NCBI RefSeq assembly: GCF_004119455.1
Contig: NZ_NRQT01000001.1
Location: 1,116,001-1,180,000, forward strand
Source: Chryseobacterium sp. CH25
GTDB lineage: Bacteria > Bacteroidota > Bacteroidia > Flavobacteriales > Weeksellaceae
Length of the DNA stretch: 64,000 nt
Direction of reading: 5' to 3'
The first letter of the stretch is position 1, and each line of letters opens with the position of its first letter. The position numbers were made by a program, and so were the translations under genes. The notes under the pieces are model-generated. The model was not told where the DNA came from. It saw only the letters and a program-made list of their open reading frames with translations, and did not search any database. This document shows, one piece after another, positions 56,769 to 64,000 of this stretch.

Positions 56769-57857
56769 TTAATACTTCTTTTTGATTTTAATAATATCAC
56801 CATCCTTTAGGGACTGAGTACCTTCATAAATGATTAAATCTCCTTTTTTAAGACCGCTTTCCACCATATAGGAATCTCTCAGAGTAGCTCCGATCTTGAT
56901 GTTTGTCATTTTCACCTTATTCTGCTTATCTACGACAAAAACATAGGTTTTATCCTGAATGGAGAATGTAGATTTTTGCGGAATAAGAATGGCATTATCC
57001 TGATTTTCGGAAATGATCAGCTTTCCTGAAGTACCGTGCTTAATCAGACGGTCAGGGTTCGGGAAAAGGGCTTTATATCGGATAGATCCTGTAGTTCTGT
57101 CGATTTCTCCTTCAGCAGTCTTTAAAGCTCCGTTAAATTGATAATTTACTCCGTTGGGAAGAGTTAATTCAATCTTTTGATGATTTCCGATCTTGTCATT
57201 AGCCAAAAGTTCAAAATAAAGGTTTTCCGGAATGGAGAAGTAAGCGTACACCTCATTAAGCTGGGATAATGTTGTTAATAAAGCTCCGTTTTCTACCAAA
57301 CTTCCGTCTTTATGAGGAATAACATCTATTACTCCATCAAAAGGGGCTGTAATCTTTGTGAAACTGATTTTCTGAAGTACTGTTCTTCTTTCGGCATCTG
57401 CAAAAGCGTGTTTCGCCTGAGCGGAAGAAAGTTTAGCCTTCACCATTTCAAGCTCATTATTGGCCACAAATTTTTTAGCATGAAGACTCTGGATCTGCTT
57501 CAGTTCCACTTCAGCGATGCGGACATCAGCCTGGGACTGTTTTAAAGCTGCATTGGCTTTTAAAAGTTCCATCTGTAACTCAGCATCATTAATTTTAAAT
57601 AATGGCTGCCCTTGGTGAACAAACTGTCCTTCATTCACATAAATATGTTGAATAATTCCACCAATTCTGGAACGCATTTCCACATTTTTCTTAGCCTGAA
57701 TATCTGTTACAAACTGATTGCTTACCAAGGTATCTTTTTCCTTGATTTCCAGTACGGGAACTTCTTTCTCTTTTTGATTGTTTTTTTTCTTGTCTTTATT
57801 GCATGACACTGCGAATAATATTGCAAGACTGCAAATTATTACATTTTTAAAATACAT
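56769..57857 (-). CDS. RND efflux periplasmic adaptor (MFP)
   Basis: A 362-aa membrane-fusion lipoprotein: signal with lipobox A-V-S-C near residue 19, then an N-terminal barrel strand, a biotinyl-lipoyl part (G-G-I-I-Q-H-I-Y-V-N-E-G-Q-F-V) and a helical hairpin (A-A-L-K-Q-S-Q-A-D-V-R-I-A-E-V-E-L), and a C-terminal strand region. It links the pump to the outer-membrane factor. Second gene in the operon. Confidence 0.94.
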   Translation of the reverse strand: MYFKNVIICSLAILFAVSCNKDKKKNNQKEKEVPVLEIKEKDTLVSNQFVTDIQAKKNVEMRSRIGGIIQHIYVNEGQFVHQGQPLFKINDAELQMELLKANAALKQSQADVRIAEVELKQIQSLHAKKFVANNELEMVKAKLSSAQAKHAFADAERRTVLQKISFTKITAPFDGVIDVIPHKDGSLVENGALLTTLSQLNEVYAYFSIPENLYFELLANDKIGNHQKIELTLPNGVNYQFNGALKTAEGEIDRTTGSIRYKALFPNPDRLIKHGTSGKLIISENQDNAILIPQKSTFSIQDKTYVFVVDKQNKVKMTNIKIGATLRDSYMVESGLKKGDLIIYEGTQSLKDGDIIKIKKKY

Positions 57858-57916
57858 TTCTAAATGTTTAGGTTATAAAATTTTCGTTAAAATAATCTGA
57901 AATTCAATAACTTAAA

Positions 57917-58249
57917 CTAGTACAACTGGAGAAGATGGAGAAAGGATTTTACTCCACAAATAATGGAAATAGCAATATCCGGAAGTATGATTTTCGGAGC
58001 AATTTTTAAGGCTGCTGAGAAATCCCCTACTACAGGATCGTCTTTACGAAGTGAGTGTTTTACAATTTTAGAAGCAGCAGGCAACGCATGCGTGTTCATA
58101 TCCGCTTCTTCGTAAACATCCAGCAAATGAATATTACTTAAATGGGGAACGTGAGGTATATTCTGTAATGATGTTTCTGCCCAATTCGAATTGAAAAGGG
58201 TAAAAACCATAATGATATAAAAATAGAAAAGTGACCTCAGACCTGCCAT
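57917..58249 (-). CDS. Small secreted protein ahead of RND operon, 110 aa
   Basis: A protein of unknown function starting with M-A-G-L-R-S-L-F-Y-F-Y-I-I-M-V-F-T-L, probably a signal or anchor, followed by a His/Asn-rich stretch (P-H-V-P-H-L-S-N-I-H). The frame goes to 58294, but that region overlaps the minus-strand -7 element (58292-58299), so the ATG at 58249 is preferred. It lies 59 bp before the adaptor gene and may be part of the efflux operon. A metal-sensing role is only a guess. Confidence 0.6.
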   Translation of the reverse strand: MAGLRSLFYFYIIMVFTLFNSNWAETSLQNIPHVPHLSNIHLLDVYEEADMNTHALPAASKIVKHSLRKDDPVVGDFSAALKIAPKIILPDIAISIICGVKSFLHLLQLY

Positions 58250-58291
58250 GTCAATCAGAATACTTAGTTTTTTGTAAAAACAATAGTGCTG

Positions 58292-58299
58292 CAAAAATA
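58292..58299 (-). promoter_or_regulatory. -7 element of efflux operon
   Basis: The minus strand reads TATTTTTG followed by C, an exact TAnnTTTG match, about 43 bp before the ATG at 58249. Confidence 0.5.
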
Positions 58300-58389
58300 G
58301 GAAAATTTGCTGGAGTTATTGCCTTTTAACTGTTAAAAAAACTTAAACAATGCCGATAAAATCACGTTTTTTGGATAGCTAATAAAATT

Positions 58390-58560
58390 CTTTCTCCGTC
58401 AGAATGGCAAAGCCCATATTTATTTTTCATCTCGCAGATTGAGCAAATCCGGCAGATAATAATTCTATAAAATCTGCGTAATCCGCATAATCTGTGGGAA
58501 ATTATTTTGAGATTCTTCCTTCGTCAGAAATCGAAGATTTGGCGTAGTCAATGACAAACT
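58390..58560. repeat. Degenerate intergenic repeat related to 9618
   Basis: It contains AAATCTGCGTAATCCGCATA, ATCTGTGGGAA, TCTCCGTCAGAATGGCAAAG and AATGACAAACTACAAG, matching the family at 9618-9832 and 37709-37733. It occupies most of the 338-bp gap between the small secreted protein and SRPBCC genes. Confidence 0.5.
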
Positions 58561-58587
58561 ACAAGTAATACAAATACCTCAAAATTT

Positions 58588-59040
58588 TTAAAACAACCTG
58601 CTCAACACTCTGAAGCGATAATCAAAGATGTGCTCCAGTTTCTTTTTCACGAATAAAGAATGGGCAATTTCTCCTAGGAATCCCATTGGAAGTTCATAAT
58701 CTATGGTATCTCTCATGAGAACACCTTCCTCATTTGGGATGAATTCATGATGATGGTTCCATAATTTGTAAGGACCTTTTCTTTGGAAATCGATGAAGCT
58801 TTTCTGAAAATCTACATGGGTAATTTCAGTCTGCCATTTCATTTTAATTCCAAATAATGGAGAAACGTAGTAATCGATGAGCATACCTTCATAAATTTCA
58901 TCATCTTTCATTTCCGTCAATACAATAAAACCCATATCCTTTGGGGTAATTTCTGAAAGGTTATTGGCTGAGGAAAAGAATTTCCATGCAGTTTCTAAAT
59001 CACAGTGTAATTGTTGCTCGCGAAAAAGCTTATGTTTCAT
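58588..59040 (-). CDS. SRPBCC-family protein
   Basis: A 150-aa START-like beta-barrel/helix protein of the SRPBCC superfamily that usually binds a hydrophobic ligand. It starts M-K-H-K-L-F-R-E-Q-Q-L with T-A-W-K-F-F-S-S-A-N-N-L and has the W-N-H-H-H-E-F and L-P-M-G-F-L-G-E-I-A segments. No catalytic site is visible; the role is unknown. Confidence 0.85.
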   Translation of the reverse strand: MKHKLFREQQLHCDLETAWKFFSSANNLSEITPKDMGFIVLTEMKDDEIYEGMLIDYYVSPLFGIKMKWQTEITHVDFQKSFIDFQRKGPYKLWNHHHEFIPNEEGVLMRDTIDYELPMGFLGEIAHSLFVKKKLEHIFDYRFRVLSRLF

Positions 59041-59070
59041 TTTGAATACTTAAAGGTTCGGAAGACTACT

Positions 59071-59424
59071 TCATTTACTTTTAGCACAATAATTTTGAAA
59101 ATTATAAATTCCAAAATATCGGTTATATTTTAAATAAGTGGAGTCATTAAAAATATAGATAAAATTATTTTTATGCGTTGAAAGATCACTTACGGGAACT
59201 ACTCTAAATTTTGTCTTTTTACCCAATAAGATATTCCTGCATTTTTCAGGATTATTATAATCTTTAAAAGCTTCAATAAAATCATTATTATCTGCTACTA
59301 AAATTTTCACTGTATCATTTTCATAAACTTTGACAATGGTTCGTTTTATTGTAAATTCCAAATGATGAGAATGACAGCTAAAACAAAGCAATCCAATTAT
59401 AAGTAATCCAATTACATTTTTCAT
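59071..59424 (-). CDS. Small lipoprotein, 117 aa
   Basis: A signal peptide ending in lipobox L-C-F-S-C near residue 17 (M-K-N-V-I-G-L-L-I-I-G-L-L-C), then a polar domain with no recognised family, ending F-Q-N-Y-C-A-K-S-K. Function unknown. It lies between the SRPBCC gene and the DUF2459 gene on one strand. Confidence 0.75.
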   Translation of the reverse strand: MKNVIGLLIIGLLCFSCHSHHLEFTIKRTIVKVYENDTVKILVADNNDFIEAFKDYNNPEKCRNILLGKKTKFRVVPVSDLSTHKNNFIYIFNDSTYLKYNRYFGIYNFQNYCAKSK

Positions 59425-59458
59425 ATTGGTTATATCTCCAGATTAAAACAGATCTATG

Positions 59459-60142
59459 CTATTTATAATGCTGGAAAATCCCAAAATCGGAAGGTGTCCA
59501 AAGGGCAGCTTTCTGCCCGGCTGCCTTCAGTGCATTATTCGACCATGTATTACAGGTATAAAGGAAGCTGTATGTTCCTCTCGCATCATAGAAAGCATCA
59601 TTATCACCATATACTGCATCGGTAGGAATCAGCATGAATTTCCCGTTCTGATCTCTATCGAATTTGTCTTCTACAAATTTGACTAAATTTTGATACTGGC
59701 TTCTGCTGATCATAATCATTTTACAGTCTTCACCTTCTTTCATCTTATAATAATAAGTACAGTGCATTGCTGAATCGCTTAACCAAAAGGCAGCTTTCAC
59801 GGCTGTTGAGAACTTCAGATCTGCCCAGGTAGGGGTATCCAGATAAAAACCTTTATCTCCCCATCCTATTCCGATATACTGATAATCTGTTTTCTTAGAT
59901 CTTGTATCTGCAAAAGGAATCATAAGGCTCCAGTCCTTCAGATCATTTCTTACAGGCATTACAATATCTGTATGCACACCGTTGGTATAAATGTAAATGG
60001 GAATATCTTTCCGTTTACCATCATCTTTGGCAGAAACCGGAATAAACGGGATCAGCAGTCCCAGAAGAACATAAACAATTACAATTCCAAGGATAACTCC
60101 CAGAATTTTCAGTGTGTAGATTAATATGGTTTTCACAGTCAT
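59459..60142 (-). CDS. DUF2459 (TIGR02117) membrane-anchored protein
   Basis: A 227-aa protein with an N-terminal membrane helix (residues ~8-33) and the DUF2459 core: Y-T-N-G-V-H-T-D-I-V-M-P near 50-61, Y-I-G-I-G-W-G-D-K-G-F-Y-L near 88-100, W-S-N-N-A-L near the end. The H-T-D and G-W-G-D motifs and a C-N-T-W segment suggest an NlpC/P60-like thiol-hydrolase fold; the activity is unproven. Confidence 0.88.
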   Translation of the reverse strand: MTVKTILIYTLKILGVILGIVIVYVLLGLLIPFIPVSAKDDGKRKDIPIYIYTNGVHTDIVMPVRNDLKDWSLMIPFADTRSKKTDYQYIGIGWGDKGFYLDTPTWADLKFSTAVKAAFWLSDSAMHCTYYYKMKEGEDCKMIMISRSQYQNLVKFVEDKFDRDQNGKFMLIPTDAVYGDNDAFYDARGTYSFLYTCNTWSNNALKAAGQKAALWTPSDFGIFQHYK

Positions 60143-60184
60143 GTTTTTGAATAAAATTTAATACACAATTTTCCGTAAAAGTAT

Positions 60185-60214
60185 TTGTTTTAATCGAAAA
60201 AATAGCTATATTTA
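60185..60214 (+). promoter_or_regulatory. Promoter of the 26-aa basic protein
   Basis: TTG (60185-60187), 19-bp spacer, TATATTTA (60207-60214), close to consensus (last base A instead of G). Confidence 0.5.
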
Positions 60215-60234
60215 ATTACGAAATATTCACAAAT

Positions 60235-60315
60235 ATGCGTAAAAATACCAAATCCCAGAAAAGATTTAAAGTAAGAGTAAAAACTGCTCCAAAAAGAATA
60301 CAAAAAAAACGTTGA
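60235..60315 (+). CDS. Very small basic protein, 26 aa
   Basis: The ORF M-R-K-N-T-K-S-Q-K-R-F-K-V-R-V-K-T-A-P-K to K-K-R contains 13 Lys/Arg residues, giving a strongly positive peptide. Basic peptides of this size often bind rRNA or other nucleic acid. A near-consensus promoter is 20 bp upstream and no other gene uses it. Homologues were not checked. The rest of the gap 60316-60502 shows nothing. Confidence 0.5.
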   Translation: MRKNTKSQKRFKVRVKTAPKRIQKKR

Positions 60316-60502
60316 TTTTCGGTGAGATTCTAATCTCCTGAAGATCAATTTTTCTTTTAGGAAAAGGCTTTTCAGACAGTTTTTCTGTTTAAATCAAAAC
60401 CTCTTTAGCATTGAAAATCTAAGGAATGGTCGATTATCAGCTTTTGTTTGGAAATTGAAAAATTTCCAAAGTAGGAATTATCACCAAATATTTAGACAAA
60501 AA

Positions 60503-61450
60503 TCAGTCTGAAGACCGCTCTAAAAATTCAATATTTCTCTTCAGACCTGCAAATTTGGTTCTCTTCACAGGTGATTTCCTGAAGATCTCGGAGAAAATTT
60601 CCTGGGTAAGTTCTTTCCATTCTCCTTTCTTGAAGCTTTTCAGCGCTTCATTAGGCTTGAACCGGCTCTCTTTATTGGGTGCAGAAAATCGGTTCCAGGG
60701 GCATACATCCTGGCAGATATCACAGCCGAACATCCAGTCTTCCATTTTATTTTTGAAATGATCCGGAATTTCATTTTTCAGTTCTATTGTGGCATACGAA
60801 ATGCATTTGCTTCCATCAATAATTTTTTCCGAAACAATAGCATCTGTGGGGCAGGCATCAATACATTTTCTACAGGTTCCGCAATGATCTGTTGTTTCAT
60901 GATCGGCTATAAGCTCCAGATCGCAGATAATTTCTGCCAGAAAATAAAAGGATCCGTTCTGTTTTGTAATCAGATTCGCATTTTTCCCAACCCAACCAAT
61001 TCCTGATTTTCTTGCCCAGCTTCTTTCCATCACTGGTGCAGAATCTACAAAAACCCTGAATCCGAATTCTCCTATTTCTTCCTGCAGTTCAGCCACCATT
61101 TCACGAAGGATTTCCTTGATGACTTCATGGTAATCTTCAGCGTAAGCATATTTTGAAATTTTAAAATTCTCAAGGATAGAAATCTTTTCTTCAGGAAAAT
61201 AATTGTAAGACAGTGAAATTACAGATTTGGAGCCTTCCACCAGCAATCTTGGATCAAGTCGTTTATCGAAATGATTTTCCATATACTTCATTTCCCCATT
61301 AAAATTGTTTTTCAACCATTTTTCAAGGTGTGGAGCGTCCTCTTCTAAGAAATCTGCTTTAGATATGCCACAACTTTGGAAGCCAAAACTTTTAGCCTTG
61401 GATTTTATCAGTTCGGAATATTTTTCAGCACCAGCGTTCATTAATTTCAC
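60503..61450 (-). CDS. queG: Epoxyqueuosine reductase
   Basis: A 315-aa QueG that reduces epoxyqueuosine to queuosine in tRNA with cobalamin and two 4Fe-4S clusters. The cluster motifs are [13 protein letters not shown] near 195-207 and [10 protein letters not shown] near 245-254. The cobalamin-domain segment [10 protein letters not shown] and the W-V-G-K-N-A-N-L-I motif fit. The C-terminal helical extension (HEAT repeats) of long forms is absent. Its cobalamin need links it to cobTSC upstream in the window. Confidence 0.94.
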   Translation of the reverse strand: MKLMNAGAEKYSELIKSKAKSFGFQSCGISKADFLEEDAPHLEKWLKNNFNGEMKYMENHFDKRLDPRLLVEGSKSVISLSYNYFPEEKISILENFKISKYAYAEDYHEVIKEILREMVAELQEEIGEFGFRVFVDSAPVMERSWARKSGIGWVGKNANLITKQNGSFYFLAEIICDLELIADHETTDHCGTCRKCIDACPTDAIVSEKIIDGSKCISYATIELKNEIPDHFKNKMEDWMFGCDICQDVCPWNRFSAPNKESRFKPNEALKSFKKGEWKELTQEIFSEIFRKSPVKRTKFAGLKRNIEFLERSSD

Positions 61451-61542
61451 TTTGCAAAATTAAAACTATTTTATAGATTTACCGTTTTTAAAATCATTAT
61501 CTAAAAAACGATCCAAATAAAGATAGGATCACCCTAATAACT

Positions 61543-62748
61543 ATGAAAAAAATAAGTCTACTAGCTGGTCTTCTTGTATCAGGTATGTATTTTGCCCAAA
61601 TTAAATTTGAAAAGGGTTACTTTATTGACAATTCCGGTGAAAAAAAAATAGTTTTAATAAAAGACATGGGTTGGAAAAACAATCCGGTAGATTTTGAATA
61701 CAAGTCAGAGAATTCTTCTGATATTCAGAAAGCGAATATCAATAATGTAAAAGAATTTGGTATTGATGAGGGAGCGAAATACGTTAGAGCGAAAGTAATG
61801 CTTGATGTTTCATCCAAGGACCTGGCTTCAATGTCTGATAACAGAGAGCCTGAGCTTAAAGAAAATACTTTATTTCTTAAATATATTATAGATGGGAAAG
61901 CAGACCTTCTGTTCTATGAAAATGGAAATGGTCAGAAATTTTTCTATTCTTCAGAAAACTCTGATCCACAACCTCTCATTTACAAACCCTATTATGTAGC
62001 GGATTCTTCCATAGGATATAATGAAGATTATAAGAAACAGATTTTAGAAAATCTGAAATGTGGTATCGACAGTAAACAGTTGAATCATATTACTTACAGC
62101 AAAAAAGATCTGGCGAAAGTATTTACTCAATATAATAACTGTTCAGGAGCAGAGGTTATTAATTATGGAAAATCTGATACCAAAAAAGCACTGTTCCATC
62201 TCAGTATAAGACCGGGAATTAACTCTTCCAGCTTAACTGCTGAAGATCCGACTCAATATATTGAAACAAAATTTGGAAATTCTACGACTTTCAGAATCGG
62301 AGTAGAATTTGAATATGTTCTCCCTTTTAATAAAAACAAATGGGCTTTTTTCATTGAACCAACTTATCAATACTATAAAAAAGAATCGAAAACTGTTGCT
62401 GCTGAAGGATGGAATTTTAATTATAATTATGATGCTAACGTTGATTACAAATCGATTGAATTACCAATAGGACTAAGGCATTACTTCTTTTTAAATGACA
62501 AATCAAAACTATTTTTAAATGCAGCTTATGTGATGGATTTCAAGATGAAATCTTCGATGAAGCTTCAGTTTAATGATATGGATATAGAATCCAGAAATAA
62601 TTTTGTATTTGGAGCAGGATATAAATATAACGACAGATTCAGTGCAGAAGTAAGAATAGGCACTTCAAGAAAAATTATTAGTGGTTACGGTAATTTCAAT
62701 TCAGATTATAAAACAGTTTCTTTTATTTTAGGATATACTCTATTTTAA
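61543..62748 (+). CDS. Outer-membrane barrel protein of PorT-like type
   Basis: A 401-aa protein with a signal peptide (1-18, ending Y-F-A-Q), an N-terminal mixed domain (about 20-200), and a C-terminal outer-membrane barrel with strands such as F-R-I-G-V-E-F-E-Y-V-L-P, F-G-A-G-Y-K-Y and the terminal V-S-F-I-L-G-Y-T-L-F. The role is unknown. Single gene. Confidence 0.8.
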   Translation: MKKISLLAGLLVSGMYFAQIKFEKGYFIDNSGEKKIVLIKDMGWKNNPVDFEYKSENSSDIQKANINNVKEFGIDEGAKYVRAKVMLDVSSKDLASMSDNREPELKENTLFLKYIIDGKADLLFYENGNGQKFFYSSENSDPQPLIYKPYYVADSSIGYNEDYKKQILENLKCGIDSKQLNHITYSKKDLAKVFTQYNNCSGAEVINYGKSDTKKALFHLSIRPGINSSSLTAEDPTQYIETKFGNSTTFRIGVEFEYVLPFNKNKWAFFIEPTYQYYKKESKTVAAEGWNFNYNYDANVDYKSIELPIGLRHYFFLNDKSKLFLNAAYVMDFKMKSSMKLQFNDMDIESRNNFVFGAGYKYNDRFSAEVRIGTSRKIISGYGNFNSDYKTVSFILGYTLF

Positions 62749-62824
62749 AAACAAACCTGATCGGATGTTTTCAAAAAAAAATTACGTAATTTCGTTTGAA
62801 ATTTAATGTTTAAAACAAACAACT

Positions 62825-63124
62825 ATGTCTTTAATAGAAGTAATACAATCTGGAAACTATGAATTAATTGACGTTCGTGAGCCAATGGAACTTGAAATGG
62901 ACGGAAATATAGATGGTGCTAAAAATATTCCACTGGGTGAAGTAGAAGACAGACAGGAGGAGATCCTATCTATTGAAAAACCTGTAATCTTATTCTGCAG
63001 AAGTGGAAACAGAAGCGGAAAAGCATTGGAATATCTTAACGCTCAAGGGTTAAAGGACGGTCACAACGGCGGAGGCTGGGCTGAGCTGAAGGCTGTTCTT
63101 GAAGCAAACAGAGGAACTTTTTAA
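62825..63124 (+). CDS. Rhodanese-like domain protein
   Basis: A 99-aa single-domain rhodanese with Y-E-L-I-D-V-R-E-P-M-E near 12-22 and the active-site loop F-C-R-S-G-N-R-S-G (Cys near residue 59). It may transfer sulfur or bind a persulfide. Its stop codon lies inside a terminator stem (AGGAACTTT/AAAGTTCCT, 63112-63132) that is followed by T residues. Confidence 0.92.
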   Translation: MSLIEVIQSGNYELIDVREPMELEMDGNIDGAKNIPLGEVEDRQEEILSIEKPVILFCRSGNRSGKALEYLNAQGLKDGHNGGGWAELKAVLEANRGTF

Positions 63125-63151
63125 AAGTTCCTTTTTTTATACCTGATTATC

Positions 63152-63769
63152 ATGAATCTAAAAGGTCAATTTGAACAGCTTTGTTTGTCTTTCACCAAAG
63201 ATTTAGACTTAATCAATACTCTTTGGAAAGAGGTTGAAACAAAATATTCTGAAAGAGGCAGACATTATCACAACCTTCTGCATCTTGAAAATATGTTCAG
63301 GGAGCTTGAGAATGTGAAAGGTAGTATTTCTGGTTTTACCACCGTTTCATTTTCTGTTTTCTATCATGATATTATTTATAATGCAAGTTCTAAATCCAAT
63401 GAGGAAAAAAGTGCTTTGAAAGCAGTGGAAAAACTTACTGAGCTGGGTTTACATCAAAATGATATAAACACTGTTTCTGATCAGATTCTGGCTACCAAGT
63501 TTCATCAGAAATCAGAAGATAAAGACACCAATTACCTTTTAGATGCTGATCTGTCCATTCTTGGAAAAGACCTTAACAATTACCTCGCTTATACCAGAAT
63601 GATCAGAAAGGAATACTCCATTTATCCCGATCTTCTTTATAAACCGGGCAGAAAAAAGGTTCTTAAACATTTTCTGGAGCTTGACTGTATTTTTAAGACA
63701 AATTATTTTAAAGAAAAATATGAGTTACAGGCAAGGTCAAACATTGCAACTGAAATTCAGTTATTATAA
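63152..63769 (+). CDS. Predicted HD-domain metal-dependent hydrolase
   Basis: A 205-aa COG4339-type protein with HD-like metal ligands: R-H-Y-H-N-L-L-H near 37-44, S-V-F-Y-H-D-I-I-Y near 68-76, and Y-L-L-D-A-D-L-S-I-L-G near 126-136. It is a probable phosphohydrolase of unknown substrate. A palindromic terminator AAGAGATGCAATATTGCATC... follows at 63784. Confidence 0.88.
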   Translation: MNLKGQFEQLCLSFTKDLDLINTLWKEVETKYSERGRHYHNLLHLENMFRELENVKGSISGFTTVSFSVFYHDIIYNASSKSNEEKSALKAVEKLTELGLHQNDINTVSDQILATKFHQKSEDKDTNYLLDADLSILGKDLNNYLAYTRMIRKEYSIYPDLLYKPGRKKVLKHFLELDCIFKTNYFKEKYELQARSNIATEIQLL

Positions 63770-63783
63770 TTTAAAAAAAACAA

Positions 63784-63807
63784 AAGAGATGCAATATTGC
63801 ATCTCTT
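63784..63807. terminator. Palindromic terminator
   Basis: A perfect self-complementary 24-bp sequence (AAGAGATGCAA / TTGCATCTCTT around TA) just after the HD gene. The stretch from 63808 to the window end shows no gene. Confidence 0.75.
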
Positions 63808-64000
63808 CACACATTCATATCAAACAAACCATTTAATGATTCACATCATTAATTTTCACACCTACTAAAAACCTTATTTTCAAAAATAAAAAATATTATA
63901 TCTCATTCAAGTGATATTTATTGTTTTTTTATTGTAATTGTCTGGAAGGAAACTAATAAAGAAGGCTATTAATGGTATACATTCTTAGAAGACATATTGT

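Overview
The window is about 64 kb of an AT-rich chromosome from the Bacteroidota, most likely Chryseobacterium or a close relative. The evidence is flavobacterial gene content (DUF1800/DUF1501 pair, TonB-linked barrel receptor, T6SS-iii tube protein and DUF4280 PAAR-like protein, GG-leader bacteriocin-like peptides), coding density with AT-rich leaders, and many promoters of the Bacteroidota form TTG-N18..20-TAnnTTTG. The genus is an inference from family content; no marker gene was searched.

Layout. 1-4.4 kb: barrel protein, an inverted-repeat element, DUF1800/DUF1501. 4.4-18.7 kb: an RNA-repair neighbourhood consisting of a WYL regulator with HopJ, divergent rtcB, a tRNA-like RNA with a train of covarying hairpins, a 584-aa protein of unknown function, the cobT-cobS-cobC cobalamin operon, and two RlaP-type nucleotidyltransferases separated by a very AT-rich Gabija-like nuclease/helicase pair. 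rtcB and the first rlaP share an unusual promoter architecture, TCTACG-N9-TGCGCA-N13-TTTGCAT. 18.8-24.3 kb: TfoX-like protein, DUF2975/HTH pair, ABC ATPase, and an ABC permease fused to an M1 peptidase. 24.4-29.8 kb: T6SS-iii cargo (LysM protein, PAAR-like protein, a large peptidoglycan-targeting effector, a probable lipoprotein immunity protein). 30.1-38.9 kb: MarR/TonB receptor operon, pnp, a fucose-permease-like transporter, rpsO. 39.0-40.6 kb: six short Cys-rich GG-leader peptides in tandem (two more at 46.6 and 51.9 kb), seven of the eight with a C-C-CC-C-C cysteine order like inhibitor cystine knots. 40.7-52 kb: mgtE, metal-binding protein, cupin, fRMsr, tRNA-Leu, Hcp/TssD, VIT-family transporter, lgt, SDR, cold-shock-domain protein. 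52.2-58.3 kb: a complete RND efflux operon. 58.6-63.8 kb: SRPBCC protein, small lipoprotein, DUF2459 protein, queG, barrel protein, rhodanese, HD hydrolase.

How genes work together. The RNA-repair block looks like a sense, re-ligate and rebuild kit: WYL sensor, RtcB ligase, and RlaP polymerase-beta-type enzymes, with a structured RNA of unknown role beside the ligase. The Gabija pair seems to have entered between the two rlaP genes. The T6SS block supplies a delivered cell-wall toxin with its probable immunity lipoprotein; the Hcp gene lies about 18 kb away.

A caution for the reader: three genes (ABC ATPase at 20.2 kb, LysM protein at 29.6 kb, mgtE at 41.5 kb) are each broken by what looks like loss of one base in a homopolymer run. 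This pattern could be assembly error rather than biology.
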